A DNA stretch of 14,604 bases from Acidobacteriota bacterium (GTDB lineage Bacteria; Acidobacteriota; Terriglobia; Terriglobales; Acidobacteriaceae): assembly GCA_021799405.1 (NCBI GenBank), contig JAJZAL010000130.1:1-14604 (forward strand). The letters run 5' to 3'. Position 1 is the first letter of the stretch; each line of letters begins with the position of its first letter. The translations under genes were made by a program, and so were the position numbers. Shown here piece after piece: positions 14,174 through 14,604 of this stretch. The notes beneath the pieces were generated by a model. The model had not been told where the DNA came from, made no database searches, and worked only from the letters and a program-made list of their open reading frames with translations.

Positions 14174-14460
14174 CACCATTTCCGCGAGGGCTTTGGCATT
14201 GCGGCAATGGCTGCACGCAGCTTAGCATTCGGCGCAGGCGGGTTCTCGAGAAGGTTCAGCACCATAAGGCTGTCACGCTCCGACAGGACGATACGTTCCG
14301 ATTCCTCGATCACTGCCTTTGCCTCCCGCAAAGCGGGCTGGAGAACAAACTCCGTCAGGTCCGTGTGCTTCAATGCCGCAGCACGTACGAGTGCAGCCTT
14401 TTGCTCTGGCCGCAGCCGAAGATTCATTCGTGGGTTGTCGTCCACGGCTACTCTAGGCAT
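14173..14460 (-). CDS. TacA-like (DUF1778) ribbon-helix-helix antitoxin
   Basis: The 95-residue product is a type II antitoxin. The N-terminal ribbon-helix-helix (about 11-48, RMNLRLRPEQKAALVRAAAL to LQPALREAK) should bind DNA as a dimer. The C-terminal part, VLSERDSLMVLNLLENPPAPNAKLRAAI, carries the 'LSERD...LL(D/E)NPPAPN' signature that wraps and neutralises GNAT toxins. GAGGAGGGGG directly before the ATG is a very strong ribosome-binding site, giving more antitoxin than the coupled downstream proteins. It probably represses its own promoter together with the toxin. It is the first gene of a three-gene operon that continues into the serine hydrolase. Confidence 0.95.
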   Translation of the reverse strand: MPRVAVDDNPRMNLRLRPEQKAALVRAAALKHTDLTEFVLQPALREAKAVIEESERIVLSERDSLMVLNLLENPPAPNAKLRAAIAAMPKPSRKW

Positions 14461-14472
14461 ACCCCCTCCTCG

Positions 14473-14493
14473 TGTACTTATTAAAAGCGTACA
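14473..14493. promoter_or_regulatory. Candidate operator of the antitoxin operon (TGTAC-N11-GTACA)
   Basis: Perfect 5-base inverted arms TGTAC (14473-14477) and GTACA (14489-14493) flank an AT-rich 11-base centre. The site begins 13 bases upstream of the antitoxin ATG and covers the proposed -10 box. This is where an autoregulating ribbon-helix-helix antitoxin would bind. Short arms leave room for chance. Confidence 0.4.
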
Positions 14494-14515
14494 GGATTTT
14501 GGAGGTGTTTGTCCA
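14486..14515 (-). promoter_or_regulatory. Candidate promoter of the antitoxin-toxin-hydrolase operon
   Basis: On the minus strand, TGGACA (14515-14510, 5/6 to TTGACA) is followed after 18 bases by TACGCT (14491-14486, 3/6 to TATAAT). Transcription would start near 14479, leaving a short leader that contains the strong ribosome-binding sequence. The 18-base spacer and TACG-type -10 resemble the GH3 promoter in this window. Confidence 0.35.
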
Positions 14516-14604
14516 GACCCGTCACTGGCGGGGATGAGGCTGCTCCCAGGCTGAATTGGGATCGAGAACCAAGGCGATGTACGATGTTGTTGTTCCGCTC
14601 GGAT

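Noticed and set aside
13652..14554. 300-codon plus-strand open frame opposite the GNAT and antitoxin genes
   Set aside because: It spans two well-supported overlapping minus-strand genes and their promoter, and no domain is seen.
14522..14604. Minus-strand frame ending at 14522 (tail ...ALVLDPNSAWEQPHPRQ) at the right edge
   Set aside because: It could be the 3' end of another gene, but only 27 codons are visible, with no family resemblance, and a second minus-strand frame is also open over the whole interval.

Overview
The window looks like chromosomal DNA of an Acidobacteriota species, probably class Terriglobia. This is inferred from gene content. The window carries a PadR regulator translationally coupled to a large 'acidobacterial duplicated orphan permease' (ADOP), an Oar-like TonB-dependent receptor with an N-terminal carboxypeptidase-regulatory-like domain, and a secreted GH3 enzyme with a PA14 insert. 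No tRNA, rRNA, CRISPR array or intact insertion sequence was seen.

Left part (1-8693): a polysaccharide- or glycoside-uptake neighbourhood. A 5' fragment of a small, possibly HU-like protein runs off the left edge. Next, all on the minus strand, come an uncharacterised Tat-exported protein (124-1098), a roughly 600-base gap with two clear stem-loops, and a large outer-membrane receptor (1697-5287). Divergent from the receptor across a 781-base intergenic region is a GH3 glycosidase (6069-8693). That region carries a LacI-type palindrome overlapping a TTGACA box that faces the receptor, and a promoter placed so close to the GH3 ATG that its mRNA should be leaderless or nearly so. The likely logic is that the receptor imports or senses a glycan fragment, the GH3 enzyme trims it in the periplasm, and the Tat protein acts on or binds a related substrate.

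Middle (8694-9383): a scar of two truncated tyrosine-recombinase catalytic domains from different integrases, fused back to back at about 9128-9145. Immediately after it are the PadR gene (9432-9800) and its ADOP permease (9797-12478), which overlap by ATGA.

Right part (12543-14460, minus strand): a compact three-gene operon of a TacA-like (DUF1778) antitoxin, a TacT-like GNAT toxin and a serine hydrolase of the class-C beta-lactamase fold that has no signal peptide. The genes overlap by 1 and 4 bases (TGATG and ATGA), and the promoter has a palindrome over its -10 box. This tripartite arrangement is the strongest candidate for an undescribed system here: a GNAT toxin-antitoxin pair with a cytoplasmic serine hydrolase as a third, co-translated component.
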